This document shows positions 1 through 8,929 of a stretch of DNA of 24,965 nucleotides, piece by piece. This DNA is from BRH-c32 sp041674625. Lineage in GTDB: Bacteria > Bacteroidota > Ignavibacteria > Ignavibacteriales > Melioribacteraceae. The DNA lies in contig JBAYVI010000033.1 in NCBI GenBank assembly GCA_041674625.1, positions 1-24,965 on the forward strand. Direction: 5' to 3'. The position numbers and the translations under genes were made by a program. Each line of letters begins with the position of its first letter. The stretch's first letter is position 1. Under the pieces are notes generated by a model. That model was not told the origin of the DNA and made no database searches. It worked only from the letters and a program-made list of their open reading frames with translations.

Positions 1-191
1 GCTGTTACATTTAATTCTAAAACGCCGGTTGATACTCCGGATGGATCTGCAATTTTACTTAATGTGTATGTTGCCTCTCCCCATCCCTTTACAAATGCAC
101 CGTCACTCTCTTCAAAATCTGCTATTACCTGTGCATTAATGAAACCGGAAATAAGGAACATGCCAACTAATGTAAGTATGGCTTTTTTCAT
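1..191 (-). CDS. Secreted protein of unknown function, N-terminal part only
   Basis: Only the first 63 codons are in the window; the gene runs off the left edge. The start is the ATG at 191, with a strong Shine-Dalgarno (AGGAGG) five bases upstream. Residues 1-20 form a typical Sec signal peptide (two lysines, a hydrophobic stretch, then INA-Q as a probable cleavage site). The mature part begins VIADFEESDG and is rich in Gly, Thr and Ser, as is common at the start of beta-sandwich or carbohydrate-binding domains in secreted glycan-degrading proteins. The family cannot be named from this fragment. Its position downstream of an acetylesterase and a GH5 enzyme makes a role in polysaccharide use plausible (inference). 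Confidence 0.75.
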   Translation of the reverse strand, partial: MKKAILTLVGMFLISGFINAQVIADFEESDGAFVKGWGEATYTLSKIADPSGVSTGVLELNVT

Positions 192-392
192 GAATCCTCC
201 TATACTGTTTGTTTCTATTGTTTTAGTTTATAATCAATAATTTGATTAATCTGGCTTTTTGGTTACATATACTATATCTCAAATATAATGCCATTATCGA
301 ATTATTGATAATGGCAGGTTTAAGCATTATTTTATCCATTATTAATTTTATCGATTTATTAATTTGATAAAACTTATCATATAGATAAAAGA
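192..392. promoter_or_regulatory. Intergenic region with two inverted repeats
   Basis: This 201-base gap separates the esterase stop from the partial secreted gene. It holds a near-ideal inverted repeat at 289-316 (10-base arms TGCCATTATC/GATAATGGCA, 8-base spacer) and a second at 365-379 (TGATAA-AAC-TTATCA). Directly after the first repeat, reading on the minus strand, lies TATATTTG at 287-280. This fits the Bacteroidota -7 consensus TAnnTTTG, but no matching TTG was found at the -33 distance. The region probably carries the promoter and operator of the partial gene. The 289-316 hairpin could also end transcription of the esterase, but it lacks a clean U-run. Confidence 0.45.
289..316. repeat. 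Perfect 10-bp inverted repeat (operator or hairpin)
   Basis: The arms TGCCATTATC (289-298) and GATAATGGCA (307-316) are perfectly complementary around an 8-base spacer. The repeat lies about 100 bases upstream of the partial secreted gene, adjacent to a TATATTTG element on the minus strand. This position fits a regulator site better than an intrinsic terminator. Confidence 0.55.
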
Positions 393-2471
393 CTACCAAC
401 TATCCGTTCTAAAAGATGGTGCAGGTAATCGATCCTGATTAAATAATGTTCCTTCTAATATATCACTCCAGCAATACCTTACAGACATTGGCTCTGCAAC
501 CTCTTTTGAACTTATTATGAGTTCATCACCATTAATTTTTACATCGGCATCGTAAAAAACTTTATTAGCACCGGCAATTTGAAAATTATTTTTTCCATTT
601 ATCGGTTTTATTTCTAATCCCCGACCATAATCAAACGATAGAATTACTTTATTCCCTTCTATCCTCTGCTCTTTATATATTGGTCCTGAATAAGGAACAT
701 TTATTTTATAATCTTTATTTAATGCCCAAGCCGCCAATCTATCTCCAACTGACTTTTTATTACCCGGATGAATATTTTCGATATTTCCTATATCCATTGT
801 TACTGCCATTCCGGCTTTTGGTATGGAAAGACTTTTTAATTGTGCTTCGCGTAAATATTGCGAATTTGTCCCTTCCCTATATCTGTATGGTGCGATTTGA
901 GTGTAATAAAATGGAAATTCACCACTCTTAAACTCATTTCTCCAATTATTTATCATTATCGACATTAACTGAGGATACTCGGCAAAATTTCCAACATTCG
1001 ATTCACCTTGATACCAAATTGCACCTTTTATCTTATATGGCACTAACGGTGCAATCATTGCATTATATAAAACGGTAGGGGCTTGTTCGGATATATTTAT
1101 TTCTGACTTAGGAGCATCAAGATAATCTCCATTTTTCGCATTAAAAACAAAGAATCTACCGCCGAGATATTCAGCAACCGGAAGATAATTCCATTCTCCG
1201 GCTATAAATATCGGGTCGCCGCCATCTTTTTTATAAATCTTGAGCATCTCATTCTGACCATAAATACCGCCGCCACCTTTATTATCGATTACTCGGGTTG
1301 CAATGGTTATTATATTTGATTTTGCTACATCTTTGGGAACTGTATAAACTCTTGGAGTTTGCCAATATCCACCTGTTTCATAAGCTCCGACTTTTACTCC
1401 ATTTACATAGGTAACATCCATATCGTCTATCGGACCTAATTCCAAAACCAATTCTTTTCCAACCCATTCATTCGGTATTTCGATTTTTTTTCTAAACCAA
1501 ATTACACCATCATAATTACCTATTTTGCTATTTTCCCAACCCGTAGGCAAATTAATACTTAACCAATCGCTATCATCATAGTCTGATTCTGCACATTCCG
1601 AATCATCAAAATCGAGATTGACAAATTTTTCTAATTCCGGCTTTCCGCTCACATCAATCGTCTTATGACCCTCAAGCCATTTCATTAATTTTGTATAACC
1701 TTCATTACTTTCATCTAATATCTTCTGGAAATTTTTGTATTTATCCATTTTTGAAAGGGCATCAGCACTAATCCATGATTCAATCCTCGTTCCGCCCCAA
1801 CTTGTATGTATTAATCCTATTGGTACTTTTAGTTCATCAAATAGTTTCTTACCAAAGAAATATGCTGTGGCACTGAAAGAAGGAGTAGTTTCAGGATTCG
1901 CTTCCTGCCAAGTACCCTTGCAATCATCCTCTTTTTTTGTCGAATATGCTTTTGTAACTTCGAACAATCGAATTGTGTTTGAAGCAGAATTTTCAATCGC
2001 TTCCGTGCCTTCTTCAATTAGGTCTTTAGGGGGCCAGCCGCTTAATGGCATCTCCATATTTGATTGCCCCGAGCACACCCACACCTCTCCAGATAATACA
2101 TTTTTGTAGTTTATCGTTTCATTTCCCATAACTACCGAAATTGTAAAAGGTCCACCAGCTTTCAGAGTTTTGATTTTAGCTTCCCATTTGCCTTCGGGAT
2201 TAACAACTGCACTCCCTTTTTCACCCCAGCTCGCTTCAATTTTTATATTCATTCCGGGAATACCTTTCCCCCAGAGTGGGATTTCTGTTTCTCTCTGAAC
2301 TACCATATTATCGGAGAAAATAGAAGGCATCCAAAGGGTCTGCGCTTCTTTCTTCCCAACTTGAGAACTCCCTTGCGAACCTTCTTGTAGCTCACTCCCC
2401 ACTTGAGAAAAAAGAGAACTAAAACCTGCTATCATTAAAACTATTACTAATAACGAAAAATATTTTTTCAT
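393..2471 (-). CDS. Secreted SASA-type carbohydrate O-acetylesterase
   Basis: This is a 692-residue exported esterase of the sialate O-acetylesterase/SASA (SGNH-like) family, which removes acetyl groups from sugars. Residues 1-23 are a signal peptide ending FSQ. A Gly/Ser/Gln-rich linker follows (about 24-45). The block-I motif SGQSNME places the catalytic serine at about 137, and a second conserved motif is WYQGESN. The C-terminal NIHPGNK supplies the catalytic His at about 568, with an upstream Asp at about 560. A beta-sandwich insert (about 290-410, with FRKKIEIP and YVNGVKVG) splits the catalytic domain, as is common in large bacterial members. It lies 11 bases after the GH5 gene and is probably co-transcribed. 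That context favours deacetylation of acetylated mannan over sialic acid (inference). Confidence 0.85.
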   Translation of the reverse strand: MKKYFSLLVIVLMIAGFSSLFSQVGSELQEGSQGSSQVGKKEAQTLWMPSIFSDNMVVQRETEIPLWGKGIPGMNIKIEASWGEKGSAVVNPEGKWEAKIKTLKAGGPFTISVVMGNETINYKNVLSGEVWVCSGQSNMEMPLSGWPPKDLIEEGTEAIENSASNTIRLFEVTKAYSTKKEDDCKGTWQEANPETTPSFSATAYFFGKKLFDELKVPIGLIHTSWGGTRIESWISADALSKMDKYKNFQKILDESNEGYTKLMKWLEGHKTIDVSGKPELEKFVNLDFDDSECAESDYDDSDWLSINLPTGWENSKIGNYDGVIWFRKKIEIPNEWVGKELVLELGPIDDMDVTYVNGVKVGAYETGGYWQTPRVYTVPKDVAKSNIITIATRVIDNKGGGGIYGQNEMLKIYKKDGGDPIFIAGEWNYLPVAEYLGGRFFVFNAKNGDYLDAPKSEINISEQAPTVLYNAMIAPLVPYKIKGAIWYQGESNVGNFAEYPQLMSIMINNWRNEFKSGEFPFYYTQIAPYRYREGTNSQYLREAQLKSLSIPKAGMAVTMDIGNIENIHPGNKKSVGDRLAAWALNKDYKINVPYSGPIYKEQRIEGNKVILSFDYGRGLEIKPINGKNNFQIAGANKVFYDADVKINGDELIISSKEVAEPMSVRYCWSDILEGTLFNQDRLPAPSFRTDSW

Positions 2472-2482
2472 AATTGTCTTCT

Positions 2483-4300
2483 TTATTGTTTATAAGTGAT
2501 TTCTATTCTACTAATCTGAACACCATCATTTAATTCCACTTTCAAAAACTTTGTTCCTTCATTTGAAATCTCATCCGTAAGTCTAACTGCATCAAAAAAT
2601 CCATAATCATTTTTACCAAATGAGAATACTTCCTTACCCGGTGTAAATTCTTGCAAATCCGCTACCGAGCTTCCTTTTAGTAAACTAATCCCACTATCTG
2701 GTTTAGAGACGAAATAATCCACCTGTATTTTTACCGCATTACCCGGAATTTGATATATTATATAACTTCCGTTAATGCCGGTTAAGCGGCTTCTATCTTC
2801 CTTAGCCTTGCGGATATCTTCTGTTACAAGCAGTTTTAATTCACCATCTTTTTGAAAAACTTCATCAAAATTTTCCATTTCATCTACAATCATTTTTTCT
2901 GTTACTTCTATCGGACCAACTGCCATTGAATATTCCGAAACCCCCGTTTCATTCTTTGCATTTATTCGATAAAAGTATCGTTTCCCAAATTCTGCGGTTT
3001 TATCGCAATATAACGGGCGATATTGATATTTACTGTCATCTGCATTTGCATCAAGCACAACCCAATCATTTATATATTCTTCTTTTCTTTCGAGCGAATA
3101 AGATTGAGCACCTGTTGAACCCTGCCAAGAGATTAATCCCACATTTTTTATATCAAGCATAGCCGGAGCTTCCGGTATTGGCATCTGTTCTTGCGGGAGT
3201 CCATTAATCTGAAAAGCCTTCTCTCTCGCTATTTCTAAAACTGCTTTTTCATCATACCAATCTCCGCTGGCAAATCCAGGGAATCGATATGATTCTACAT
3301 TATTATATTCATAATGATGATAAAACCCGCCATTTCTCTCGCGAGGTCTCAAACTCCATATCATTCCTCCGGCAAGTCCCTGATTAATTATTGTATCGGT
3401 TAGCTCTCTTATTTTCTGAGTAGGTATTATTCCATATTCGCCTACGAAATATGGTTTTTTCCCTTTTGCTATCTTCTGATTTGAATTAATTTTTTGGAGT
3501 GAGAATTTTGGATCACCATAATGATGTGTTGATAAAATATCGAGATTCGGATCTTCAACAGCATCTGTTGATAATTCCTTCGCTATTATACCTTCTACTA
3601 AAAGATGGTTACTATCTAAACTTTTAACATAAGCCGCAATCTCTTTAGTCCATTCAAATGGAGGAGCTAATTCATTGCCGGTTTCCCATGCAAATAAAGC
3701 TTTATCTTCTTTATATGTTACACCTGTATAACTGTTTTTTCTGTTTATTAAGAAAATAATTGTTTTCTTAAAATCTTCAATTACTTCACGATCAGTCCAA
3801 AAAGCTTCTTTTTCTTTTCCTCTAAAAGCCGCATACTCTTTCGGTCCACCCCACCAATGCCAATTATCTACAAAAGGAATAATTACACGGACTCCCTCTT
3901 CATTAGCTATTTTCATTACTAAATCCAAAGTTCTAAAAGCTTCTTCATTAAACTGCCCAGGACCCTCTACATGGCGTATAATATCAGGAGTATCTCCCTC
4001 TTTTTTTACCGAAAGGACATACATTCTTGTTACCTTTCCACCAAGCTGTTTAATGCTTTTAAGCGCATCTCTAATTTCATATTCATCTGGTAGACGCCAT
4101 GGATTTGTGCTCTCAAATGGGAGGTAATCTTCAACATAATGAAGATTAGGTATATTAAATGAGATGAATCTTACTTCATTTTCACCATCAAATAGTTTAT
4201 CAGTCTTTCTTGTAACATAATTGGAAAACTGAGACGATGCACATTGTACAAAAGTCATGCTTATTATTAATGTTATTAGTAAAAAAGTTCTTTTTTGCAT
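2483..4300 (-). CDS. Secreted GH5 endo-beta-mannanase-like glycoside hydrolase
   Basis: This protein has a (beta/alpha)8 GH5 domain at about 33-330, resembling subfamily-7 mannanases. Diagnostic stretches are FNEEAFRTLD, the SYTGVTYKED segment, and FAWETGNE with the acid/base Glu at about 210. A STHHYG motif and YFVGEYGI follow, the latter with the nucleophile Glu at about 288. A fibronectin-III-like module (about 345-450) and a C-terminal beta-rich, possibly carbohydrate-binding, domain come next. I chose the ATG at 4300 because AGGA lies five bases upstream; the in-frame ATG at 4312 has no ribosome site. The hydrophobic N-terminus ends FVQC-ASS. It could be a lipoprotein signal, but the lipobox is poor. 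Substrate assignment to mannan rests on motif similarity plus the epimerase and beta-mannosidase nearby. Confidence 0.8.
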   Translation of the reverse strand: MQKRTFLLITLIISMTFVQCASSQFSNYVTRKTDKLFDGENEVRFISFNIPNLHYVEDYLPFESTNPWRLPDEYEIRDALKSIKQLGGKVTRMYVLSVKKEGDTPDIIRHVEGPGQFNEEAFRTLDLVMKIANEEGVRVIIPFVDNWHWWGGPKEYAAFRGKEKEAFWTDREVIEDFKKTIIFLINRKNSYTGVTYKEDKALFAWETGNELAPPFEWTKEIAAYVKSLDSNHLLVEGIIAKELSTDAVEDPNLDILSTHHYGDPKFSLQKINSNQKIAKGKKPYFVGEYGIIPTQKIRELTDTIINQGLAGGMIWSLRPRERNGGFYHHYEYNNVESYRFPGFASGDWYDEKAVLEIAREKAFQINGLPQEQMPIPEAPAMLDIKNVGLISWQGSTGAQSYSLERKEEYINDWVVLDANADDSKYQYRPLYCDKTAEFGKRYFYRINAKNETGVSEYSMAVGPIEVTEKMIVDEMENFDEVFQKDGELKLLVTEDIRKAKEDRSRLTGINGSYIIYQIPGNAVKIQVDYFVSKPDSGISLLKGSSVADLQEFTPGKEVFSFGKNDYGFFDAVRLTDEISNEGTKFLKVELNDGVQISRIEITYKQ

Positions 4301-4554
4301 TGGCTTCCTCATTTTATCAGATATCGTGATTAACCTATTTATTCTGCTAAAACTGTGCCGTATTAAAATTAATAAAATTTAACTCTATTCTTTGATTTTA
4401 ATCTAATCAATTTTATCATTTTGATAAAGCTATATCATTAACATAAAAATTTCTATTAAATATTTCTCTTTATTCGCCATTTTCTTTTCTTTTTGTAACT
4501 CATTTATATTAGCACAATTTTTGTATTAATTACTATTAAAATTCGGGATAAATA
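4301..4554. promoter_or_regulatory. Divergent promoter region of the mannan genes
   Basis: This 254-base AT-rich gap lies between the divergently transcribed mannanase and epimerase, so promoters for both must lie here. The clearest element is the palindrome TTTATCA-TTT-TGATAAA at 4412-4428. A further TTTTATCA copy occurs at 4312-4319 and another, on the minus strand, at 372-365. This suggests a shared operator for the mannan genes. No confident -10/-35 pair was identified. Confidence 0.45.
4412..4428. promoter_or_regulatory. Palindrome, candidate operator
   Basis: Perfect 7-base arms TTTATCA and TGATAAA lie around TTT, in the divergent promoter region. The half-site TTTTATCA recurs at 4312-4319 and, inverted, at 365-372, all upstream or downstream of glycan genes. 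The symmetry is that of a dimeric repressor site; the regulator is not in the window. Confidence 0.4.
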
Positions 4555-5898
4555 ATGACGAACGAGATACAGAAAAAAATAGCCAACGAAATGATGATTA
4601 GCTTAAGTGAGAATCTATTATCAAAATGGTATCCACTTGTAATTGATAATGAATCGGGCGGTTATTTAACTAACCTAACAAACGACATGAAGTTAATGTC
4701 CGAACAAGAAAAAATGATTGTTACACAAGCTCGTCATATTTGGACTCTTTCCAAAGCCGCTAACTTTTTTGATGACTCTAATTTTTATAAGATGGCTGAA
4801 CATGGATTTAATTTCATAACTGAAAAATTTTGGGATTCTAATTTCGGCGGTTATTTTCAAATTCGTAATAAAGAAGGAGAACTTTGTTACAAAGAAAATT
4901 GGGGTACAGAAAAAAGAACTTATGGAAACGCTTTCGCTATCTATGGTCTTTCCGCTCTTTATAAATTGACAAAAAGTGATGCTGTTCTCGAACAAACCGT
5001 TAAATCTTTCCGATGGATTGAAGACCATGCATTCGATCCCGAATACAAAGGTTATTTTCAATTTCTCACAATTGACGGAACGTCATTTGATAAAAACAGC
5101 GAATATAAAACTTATTCAACCGATGCAATCGAATGCGGATATAAGGATCAAAATTCATCTATTCATTTGCTCGAAGCTTATACTGAACTTTATAATATAT
5201 GGAAAGATGAAAAACTTAAAACACAGCTTGCCGGATTACTAACTCTTATCAGAGATACAATAACGCATCCCAAAGGATATCTGCAATTATTCTTTGATCG
5301 CGATTGGACTCCGGTTTCATTTCGCTATTCTGCGAAGGAAATTCGTGAACAAAATTATAGATTAGACCATGTATCATTCGGGCACGATTACGAAACTGCC
5401 TTCCTTATGCTCGAAGCCTCTCACTCATTAGGTATTGAAAATGATAAGATCACTCTTCAGACAGCTAAGAGAATGGTCGATCATGCAATTGAAAACGGGT
5501 GGGATTATGAGAAAGGTGGATTCTTCGATGAAGGTTACTATTTCGCAGATGAAGATAAATGTACTATAATAAAAGATACTAAAACTTGGTGGCAGCAGGC
5601 AGAAGCTCTTAATGTGCTTTTACTTTTTTCTAAAATATTTCCTAACCAAGAAAAGTATATAGAGCTATTTCAGAAAGAGTGGGAGTACGTAAAAGAATAT
5701 TTAATTGATCATGAAAATGGCGATTGGTATTGGGGCTCACTCGAAAAAGAACCATTTTATAGAATTAAGCCAAAAGGAAGTATCTGGAAAGGAACTTATC
5801 ATAATGGACGTTCTTTGATGAATTGTATCAATATGCTTTCCGATAATCATGAAAGCATATCATTTATTGAGCATTGGAAAAAAGTAGCCGAAAGTTAA
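4555..5898 (+). CDS. AGE-family cellobiose/mannobiose 2-epimerase
   Basis: This is a 447-residue cytoplasmic (alpha/alpha)6-barrel epimerase with no signal peptide. Family hallmarks are QARHIWTLSKAA near residue 60, the THPKGYL segment (His about 238), SFGHDYETAFLMLEA (His about 277) and the C-terminal YHNGRSL (His about 416). These match the catalytic histidines of cellobiose 2-epimerases, which invert C2 of the reducing-end sugar of beta-1,4 disaccharides. With mannanase and beta-mannosidase genes in the window, conversion of beta-1,4-mannobiose to mannosyl-glucose is the likely role (inference from known mannan pathways). It is the only plus-strand gene. Its stop overlaps the stop of the convergent YgjV-like gene by 3 bases. 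Confidence 0.88.
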   Translation: MTNEIQKKIANEMMISLSENLLSKWYPLVIDNESGGYLTNLTNDMKLMSEQEKMIVTQARHIWTLSKAANFFDDSNFYKMAEHGFNFITEKFWDSNFGGYFQIRNKEGELCYKENWGTEKRTYGNAFAIYGLSALYKLTKSDAVLEQTVKSFRWIEDHAFDPEYKGYFQFLTIDGTSFDKNSEYKTYSTDAIECGYKDQNSSIHLLEAYTELYNIWKDEKLKTQLAGLLTLIRDTITHPKGYLQLFFDRDWTPVSFRYSAKEIREQNYRLDHVSFGHDYETAFLMLEASHSLGIENDKITLQTAKRMVDHAIENGWDYEKGGFFDEGYYFADEDKCTIIKDTKTWWQQAEALNVLLLFSKIFPNQEKYIELFQKEWEYVKEYLIDHENGDWYWGSLEKEPFYRIKPKGSIWKGTYHNGRSLMNCINMLSDNHESISFIEHWKKVAES

Positions 5899-6521
5899 TC
5901 GTTCTTCATATACATTACTTTTTCTGAATTTAAGTCGGATTCTATGAATCCGATTTTTTTTAGATAAGCATTGTGAGTTGAATTGCCCGAAGCAGTATAA
6001 ATGTTTTTAAAACTCTTATCTTTCTTGATTTGGTTATAAACATATTTACCAATTTTGAAATCTCTATATCCCGGAATTGCATAATCTAATTTCACAAAAA
6101 GGCTATCATCATTAATTTTATTATAAAGCACTAATCCCGCAGCTACCGAATTACTTAAAATAAAAAACGTTACCCAATTATTTATCTCGGTTAGATCGAG
6201 CTTTGGATTGAATAAAAGAATATCTTTTTTATGAAATTTTATAAAATAATTAAGGTAATTGGAATCATTACTCACTTCTAATATTTCAAAAAATTCTTTT
6301 TTGCTAAACATCTCATAGAGATAATAGATATTTACGATTACGATAAATCCATTAAGAGCAGCCACCGGATATGCGGAAATAAGAGTACCATAAACAGTAA
6401 AGATTAATGCACCAGTTAAATTAATAATCCGGAGTTTAACAATAGAACTCATCATCAATGAAATTGCAATAACTACACTTCCCAAATATCCAAAAAGCTC
6501 TAATAACGGCATACCAAACAT
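5895..6521 (-). CDS. YgjV-like inner-membrane protein with GNAT-like C-terminal part
   Basis: The protein has 208 residues in two parts. Residues 1-75 hold three closely packed hydrophobic helices and the segment IINLTGALIFTVYGTLI, resembling the small YgjV/Imp inner-membrane family. Residues about 80-205 are soluble. Their pattern (LSNSVAAGLVLYNK, a basic stretch ending DYAIPGYRDFKIGKYVYN, then SGNSTHNAYLKKIGF) resembles an acetyltransferase (GNAT) fold ending with the usual KIGF strand. The function is unknown. It is the last gene of the nucleoside-salvage group, 45 bases after adenosine deaminase, and ends tail-to-tail with the epimerase. The start at 6521 has only a weak GGGA upstream; the ATG at 6512 is a possible alternative. 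Confidence 0.65.
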   Translation of the reverse strand: MFGMPLLELFGYLGSVVIAISLMMSSIVKLRIINLTGALIFTVYGTLISAYPVAALNGFIVIVNIYYLYEMFSKKEFFEILEVSNDSNYLNYFIKFHKKDILLFNPKLDLTEINNWVTFFILSNSVAAGLVLYNKINDDSLFVKLDYAIPGYRDFKIGKYVYNQIKKDKSFKNIYTASGNSTHNAYLKKIGFIESDLNSEKVMYMKND

Positions 6522-6566
6522 ACTTTTCCCATTTACTTTCTTATTAAATGAATGGCATCTTTTTAA

Positions 6567-7601
6567 TCAACCTTCAGATGCACTATGTAAAAATTTATCT
6601 AATTCATTAATATAAAAATTTTTATCGTTTTCTTCTAAAAATGCTGACTTTACAGAATTCTTCATAAACCTAACTAAATCATTAATTCCATAACCAAATT
6701 CTTTATTAAGTAAAATAAGTTCATCCGTAATATTTGAACCAAACATAGGAGGATCATCTGAATTTACAGTTACTATTATTCCCATTTCATCTAAATATTT
6801 AAATGGATGTTTTTCAATCGAATCAAATACTTTTGTTTTTAAATTACTTGTTATACAGATTTCAAGTGGAATTTTTCTTTTTATTAAATATTCAATCAGC
6901 ATAGGATCCTCTATTGCCCTTACTCCATGCCCTATTCTTTCTGTATGGCAATCTAATAATGCGTACCAAACTGAATCAGCTCCCGCAGCCTCTCCTGCAT
7001 GAATAGTCGTTCTAAATCCTCTCTTCTTCGCTTCTAAGAAAACTTCTTTAAACAAATTTGCAGGAAATTCTTTTTCACTTCCCCCAAGCCCTATTCCTAC
7101 TACTCCCTTATTAAGAAATGGTGTAATCTCGTCTAATCGTTTTAATGAACTATTAGCCCCATAATTTCTTACTAAATCCGCTATCAAATTACACCGAATT
7201 GGAAATTCACTTTCGCCTCTTTTCACACCTTTAATAATTGATTCAGTAATTAACCCTACCTCTAATACTTCCGATTTAAAATCCCAAGGCGAAAAAAATA
7301 GTTCTGCATAAACTACGTTTTGTTTTGCCAATTCCTTCAATGTATTAAAAGCTAATTCTTCAAAATCAATATATTCTCTAAAAAATTTATTCTTCCAGTA
7401 CCACATTTCAATAAACTGATTAAAATCCTTGAAAATAAATTTATCATGAAGTTCCTCAATATTTTTTACTTCACTATCATCACCATATTTGGTGATTAAA
7501 GAGAATAAGAACTCAAAAGAAAAAGCACCTTCGAGATGAAGGTGTAATTCAAACTTTGGCATTTTACTTATTATTTTGGTTTCTTTGCTTCTATCATTCA
7601 T
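6567..7601 (-). CDS. add: Adenosine deaminase
   Basis: This 344-residue amidohydrolase-superfamily enzyme converts adenosine to inosine and ammonia in the cytoplasm. All zinc and catalytic motifs of the Add family are present: HLHLEG (His20, His22), HAGEAAG (His201, Glu204), RIGHGV (His225) and NSDDPPMFG (Asp282, Asp283). LEICITSN, typical of the family, also occurs. Length is normal. The ATG at 7601 lies one base beyond the stop of the CNT transporter gene, so the two are almost certainly co-translated. Together with the upstream SAH-hydrolase-like gene it forms a purine-nucleoside recycling set. Action on related nucleosides such as 5'-deoxyadenosine cannot be excluded. Confidence 0.9.
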   Translation of the reverse strand: MNDRSKETKIISKMPKFELHLHLEGAFSFEFLFSLITKYGDDSEVKNIEELHDKFIFKDFNQFIEMWYWKNKFFREYIDFEELAFNTLKELAKQNVVYAELFFSPWDFKSEVLEVGLITESIIKGVKRGESEFPIRCNLIADLVRNYGANSSLKRLDEITPFLNKGVVGIGLGGSEKEFPANLFKEVFLEAKKRGFRTTIHAGEAAGADSVWYALLDCHTERIGHGVRAIEDPMLIEYLIKRKIPLEICITSNLKTKVFDSIEKHPFKYLDEMGIIVTVNSDDPPMFGSNITDELILLNKEFGYGINDLVRFMKNSVKSAFLEENDKNFYINELDKFLHSASEG

Positions 7602-7602
7602 A

Positions 7603-8913
7603 CTACTGGCCTAATAATATTGAATTATTAGTAAAGAACAATCCCGCAATTGCTGCTGTTAAAAGACAAGCTAAAGTAGCCCCAATTAAAGCCCGAAAAC
7701 TTAATGAACTAAATTCTTTAATTTTCGATGGTGCTATTGCGATATATCCTCCCACAAAAATTGCGATCGAAGCTACGTGCGCGAATCCCGTTAATGCATA
7801 AGTAACCATGACAGCCGATCGAGGTGCTAAAGGTGAAGCTGATTTTAATTGTATTGCTAAATCTTGGAATGCTGTTACTTCTGTTAAAATTAATCTTTCT
7901 CCAATTATTTTCGATGCCTCCCATGCATCGCTCACAGGAATACCTATTAATAATGTAAGTGGATAAAAAATATATCCAAGCAATCCTTTCAAAGTCCAAT
8001 CAATATTTATTGAAAGAAAACCATTTACATACGAACCAGCAAATAAAAGAATTTTATCACTTAATGCCATAAGCCCTAATACTGCCAATAATAGTGTTAC
8101 AATTCCAACTGCTAACTTAACGCCCGAATTTGCATTATTAATAATTGCTTCGAATAAACTTCCTTCTTTTTCATAATTCATTACTACATTCTGATCAATT
8201 GTTTCAGGAGTATCAGTTTCAGGACAAAGAATTTTAGACATTATAATAGCGGCGGGGACATTCATTATAGAAGCCGAGACAAGATGACCTGCTATATTTG
8301 GGAAAGACCCTTTCAATATCATTATGTAAACTGCTAACATACTTGATGCAATTGTAGACATTCCCACAGTAAGTATTGTGTTTAATTCGGAACGTGTCAT
8401 TTTGCTTATGTATGGTTTTATTACTAAACCAGCTTCCACGCCAACAAAAATACTTGAGGCAGAACTAAGTGATTCAGCACCACTTATCCCCATTAATTTT
8501 GAAAATATAAATGAAAATGCTTTCATTACCTTTCCCATTATTCCGGTATAATATAGGATACCTACTAAAGCAGCAAAGAACACAATCACAGCTAATCCTT
8601 GAAATGCTAAAATAAATCCAATAGATGTTTCCCCGCTTGAAGATACAGAACCAGGTCCAAGTGCCAATTTCCCAAATACGAAATATGTACCGTAATTTGC
8701 GCTCTCTAATATATTATTGACTACATCATTAATTATTAAAAATAACTGAGTGCCGATGGGAATTACAAATACTACAAGTGCTACAATTAATTCTAATATC
8801 AATCCCCAGGCTATAACCCTCCAATTAATTACCTTTTTGTTTGTTGAAAACAGCCAGGCAATTAACATTAATGCCGGTATGCCTATTATGTTAAGTACTC
8901 TTGTCAATTCCAT
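7603..8913 (-). CDS. Divergent CNT-family nucleoside transporter
   Basis: This 436-residue membrane protein is rich in hydrophobic helices and belongs to the concentrative nucleoside transporter (NupC) family. Family signatures are KPYISKMTRSEL with the following GMSTIASSMLA, IGIPVSDAWEA, the LILTEVTAFQDLA segment (Glu345) and ALTGFAHVAS. It departs from the canonical binding site. The GQTEAPL nucleobase motif reads VGVEAGL here (residues 157-163), so the Gln and Thr equivalents are lost while Glu160 stays. The ribose-contacting Asn of FANFSS is His379. Import of a nucleoside remains the best call, but the substrate may be unusual. It follows a terminator-like hairpin, so it may need read-through or its own promoter. 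The start at 8913 has no good ribosome site. Confidence 0.8.
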   Translation of the reverse strand: MELTRVLNIIGIPALMLIAWLFSTNKKVINWRVIAWGLILELIVALVVFVIPIGTQLFLIINDVVNNILESANYGTYFVFGKLALGPGSVSSSGETSIGFILAFQGLAVIVFFAALVGILYYTGIMGKVMKAFSFIFSKLMGISGAESLSSASSIFVGVEAGLVIKPYISKMTRSELNTILTVGMSTIASSMLAVYIMILKGSFPNIAGHLVSASIMNVPAAIIMSKILCPETDTPETIDQNVVMNYEKEGSLFEAIINNANSGVKLAVGIVTLLLAVLGLMALSDKILLFAGSYVNGFLSINIDWTLKGLLGYIFYPLTLLIGIPVSDAWEASKIIGERLILTEVTAFQDLAIQLKSASPLAPRSAVMVTYALTGFAHVASIAIFVGGYIAIAPSKIKEFSSLSFRALIGATLACLLTAAIAGLFFTNNSILLGQ

Positions 8914-8929
8914 ATTTTACTCGCTTTTT

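Noticed and set aside
1735..2109. Plus-strand open frame of 124 codons
   Set aside because: It is antisense to the catalytic part of the esterase, with no recognisable domain or ribosome site.
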